A DNA stretch of 64,000 bases from Stromatinia cepivora (Eukaryota > Ascomycota > Leotiomycetes > Helotiales > Sclerotiniaceae), in NCBI GenBank assembly GCA_014898415.1, contig RCTD01000002.1, positions 2,046,001-2,110,000 on the forward strand, given 5' to 3'. The position numbers and the translations under genes were made by a program. The notes beneath the pieces were generated by a model. It searched no databases, was not told the DNA's origin, and was given only the letters and a program-made list of their open reading frames with translations. Shown piece by piece: positions 62,080 to 64,000 of the stretch; the stretch's first letter is position 1; each line of letters begins with the position of its first letter.

Positions 62080-62765
62080 TTTCGTGAAGGGCTGATTGGT
62101 ATTTGGGATTGTTAGGTGCCAATGCGTGCACAAGTCTAAAGTAGGACAACTTTTCAAATTAATAGTACTTATCCGGATCTACGGATTTACCTTTACTTGA
62201 GACGGATGCTACAAAAACGTCTTTCACTGCACCTTTAGAGTTGTCTTCATATTTAACCCTATAAATAGACATTCATACACGAATGACCCTGCTAATCTTC
62301 AATTTTTCTTCGGTTACAATCAGGACGAGGAGGCCAATCAAATCATACGTACAATCTACAAGCGGAGGTCCAAATTTCATTTTCATTGCTGCTTTACTTA
62401 TTTTATCAGTGCCAGCCTTGTCGATCAAGGGCAATACCAAGGCGGCATCCATTCAAGCTTATATGGCCCACCTCAAGATAACATTCCTTCCACTCAGAAG
62501 CACCTGCTTGGCGCAAAAGTTGTTTGAACTTGTCGCGGAATTGGATTACAGCGTATCACGGACTATCACGGACTAGCTGTGGATACAAGATACTCCCATG
62601 TGTTTACATGGGATTCTAGGAAAGTGGGACTTCTGGGGTGGAGGCCAATGGCGCAGGGATACTCTATTTTGTAAAATGCACCAGATCTCCATTTACTTGC
62701 GCTTTCTAGATTTTTGCGATCGCTTTGAGGTTTATTTTTGCGGTATCTGGAGAAGCAAGTGTGTA
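62080..62765. other. Intergenic region
   Basis: Short frame at 62283-62576 has no domain. A TATA-like CTATAAATAG lies near 62261-62270. The frame of the next gene is open upstream to 62598, but that part is Trp/Arg/Cys-rich and is probably not coding. Confidence 0.5.
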
Positions 62766-63740
62766 ATGGCGACTCCAACTTCGCGATATCCAGCGGCTGA
62801 GGGGTCCGCTGGTGTGGTGACTACTTGGCTACCTCTAACTACCGTTTATCCCATTGTGCCGAGCTGTAAGAACGAATTCTATTCTCCGAATAATCTCACA
62901 CAAATTTACGCCTACGATCCTAATCAGAATGCCCTTACCTTCTCGACCAAATGCTGGCCCTCGGAAGCAAGATCGTGGTGGAATCAGGAAACCGATGCAA
63001 TAGCGATCACTTCCCTAGGACCATTTTTATGCCCAGAAGCATATACCGCCGTCGTTACCAGCGTAGTAAATCCAGGCTCTACACTAACTGGTTGTTGTCC
63101 TAGTGGCTATGGCCTCTCATCTTTAATGTCACAACCATATCCCGGCGAATGCACATCTAGCTTTACATCCGGAGCCACGATTACATATGTTAGTAGTTGG
63201 ACACCTGGGGCGGATGGATACACGACAATTACTACCGTGTTGGATAGTGATCATGCGATCCAGGCTGTGCAAATAAATGGATACAATTTCGATGGTAATT
63301 CTGCGGAACCCACCGTGACGGCTTTTAGTTCGAGTACCAGTTCGGGATCTGGGAAGAGTTTCAATTCGGTAATAGCAACTTCTGGATCTACTCCCAGCGC
63401 ATCTGAAGCCGCAGCTATATCCGCAGTTTCATCGCCCTCAGCAAGTAGTAATTCGGGACTTACCGTCGGAGCAAAGATTGGTCTGGCTGTCGGTATCTCG
63501 GTTGGTGTAATCGTCATCGCTGCTCTCGTTGGCATTATTTTTTTGATGCGAAGAAGAAAAGGCTATGGTACAGCACCACAGCAAGATATCCCATACTCAT
63601 CATCCGAAGTTAAGATGGGCCAAATCACTTCTCTTCCATCTTCGCCTGGATCCGAAGTCCCGCATGAGATTGCCAGTACGCCAGTACACGAAATGAATGG
63701 ATCGACTTTTGCGGAGCTGGATGGAAATCATGGTTATTGA
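62766..63740 (+). CDS. Single-pass membrane protein with Ser/Thr-rich stalk, unrecognised
   Basis: Single exon, 324 aa from the ATG at 62766; an earlier in-frame ATG at 62598 would add 56 residues unlike any signal peptide. Residues about 1-150 form an outer domain with about eight Cys, including CCPSGYG and FLCPEAYT. A Ser/Thr/Ala-rich stalk follows (about 175-230), then one membrane span at about 238-261 (LAVGISVGVIVIAALVGIIFL) capped by MRRRKG, and a cytosolic tail of about 60 residues. This architecture is common among ascomycete cell-surface and stress-sensor-like proteins. Lack of a signal peptide means a type III topology or a missed first exon. No specific function can be given. Confidence 0.75.
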   Translation: MATPTSRYPAAEGSAGVVTTWLPLTTVYPIVPSCKNEFYSPNNLTQIYAYDPNQNALTFSTKCWPSEARSWWNQETDAIAITSLGPFLCPEAYTAVVTSVVNPGSTLTGCCPSGYGLSSLMSQPYPGECTSSFTSGATITYVSSWTPGADGYTTITTVLDSDHAIQAVQINGYNFDGNSAEPTVTAFSSSTSSGSGKSFNSVIATSGSTPSASEAAAISAVSSPSASSNSGLTVGAKIGLAVGISVGVIVIAALVGIIFLMRRRKGYGTAPQQDIPYSSSEVKMGQITSLPSSPGSEVPHEIASTPVHEMNGSTFAELDGNHGY

Positions 63741-64000
63741 TACGTATTGTATTTGATGGTATATATGGGTGGGGAATGATTGCATAGCGATGGTGTTGTA
63801 GGCATATTGGATATTGTAGTGACGGGAAGTTCCTTGCGGGTTTTTTAATTCCCGAGTTTAGAGATGTTGAGGATCTTATTCCTCACGTTATACATGAAGC
63901 ACAATGTAATTAATGGTTCTTATGGTTCAGTACCCAAAGTTGGCGTTTGGGTGTATTTGGAACTCTTTCCCGCGCGAAAGCTAATTTTAGGTTCGGTGAT

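Noticed and set aside
1..64000. CRISPR arrays, rRNA and tRNA genes
   Set aside because: CRISPR is not expected in a fungal genome, no regular spacer array was seen, and no cloverleaf or rRNA signature was recognised by eye. A tRNAscan run could still find a tRNA.

Overview
The window is nuclear DNA of a filamentous ascomycete. Introns are mostly 45-165 nt with GT..AG borders, many genes are multi-exon, and the products are fungal: an SREBP-type bHLH activator, a Rieske-tailed NAD(P)H nitrite reductase, Mgm101, biotin-protein ligase and a Zn2Cys6 factor. AT-rich gene-poor stretches and overall style suggest a Leotiomycete such as the Botrytis/Sclerotinia group. That placement is inference, not shown by any marker here. 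Splice models were built by hand from reading frame, splice-site consensus and family motifs. Every multi-exon model given as intact closes in frame.

Layout. 1-4.2 kb is AT-rich and gene-poor. A small two-exon coiled-coil gene lies at 4.2-4.9 kb, followed by about 3.5 kb with little recognisable. Then come the SREBP homologue (8.5-11.3 kb), nitrite reductase (12.7-16.3 kb), a gene-poor stretch, and a very large unrecognised membrane protein with Trp-rich repeats (19.2-26.4 kb). The reading frame of that last gene runs on to 27.3 kb beyond an in-frame TAG that sits exactly where the repeat has Trp.

28.2-49.3 kb holds five consecutive genes that match the galactosaminogalactan (GAG) exopolysaccharide cluster known from Aspergillus fumigatus, in the same gene order: uge3 (sugar-nucleotide epimerase), sph3 (GH135 hydrolase), ega3 (GH114 hydrolase), agd3 (polysaccharide deacetylase) and gtb3 (giant membrane glycosyltransferase). 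They cover UDP-sugar supply, polymerisation and export, deacetylation and trimming of an adhesive alpha-1,4-linked Gal/GalNAc polymer. This is the main functional system of the window.

Immediately downstream is a decayed Zn2Cys6 transcription factor (50.3-51.9 kb). Then come a secreted GH47 alpha-mannosidase (53.4-55.6 kb), a biotin-protein ligase divergent from a tiny four-exon CX9C mitochondrial gene (COA4-like, 78 aa), MGM101 with a GC-AG intron, a short-chain dehydrogenase broken by one missing base, and a single-pass membrane protein at the right end.
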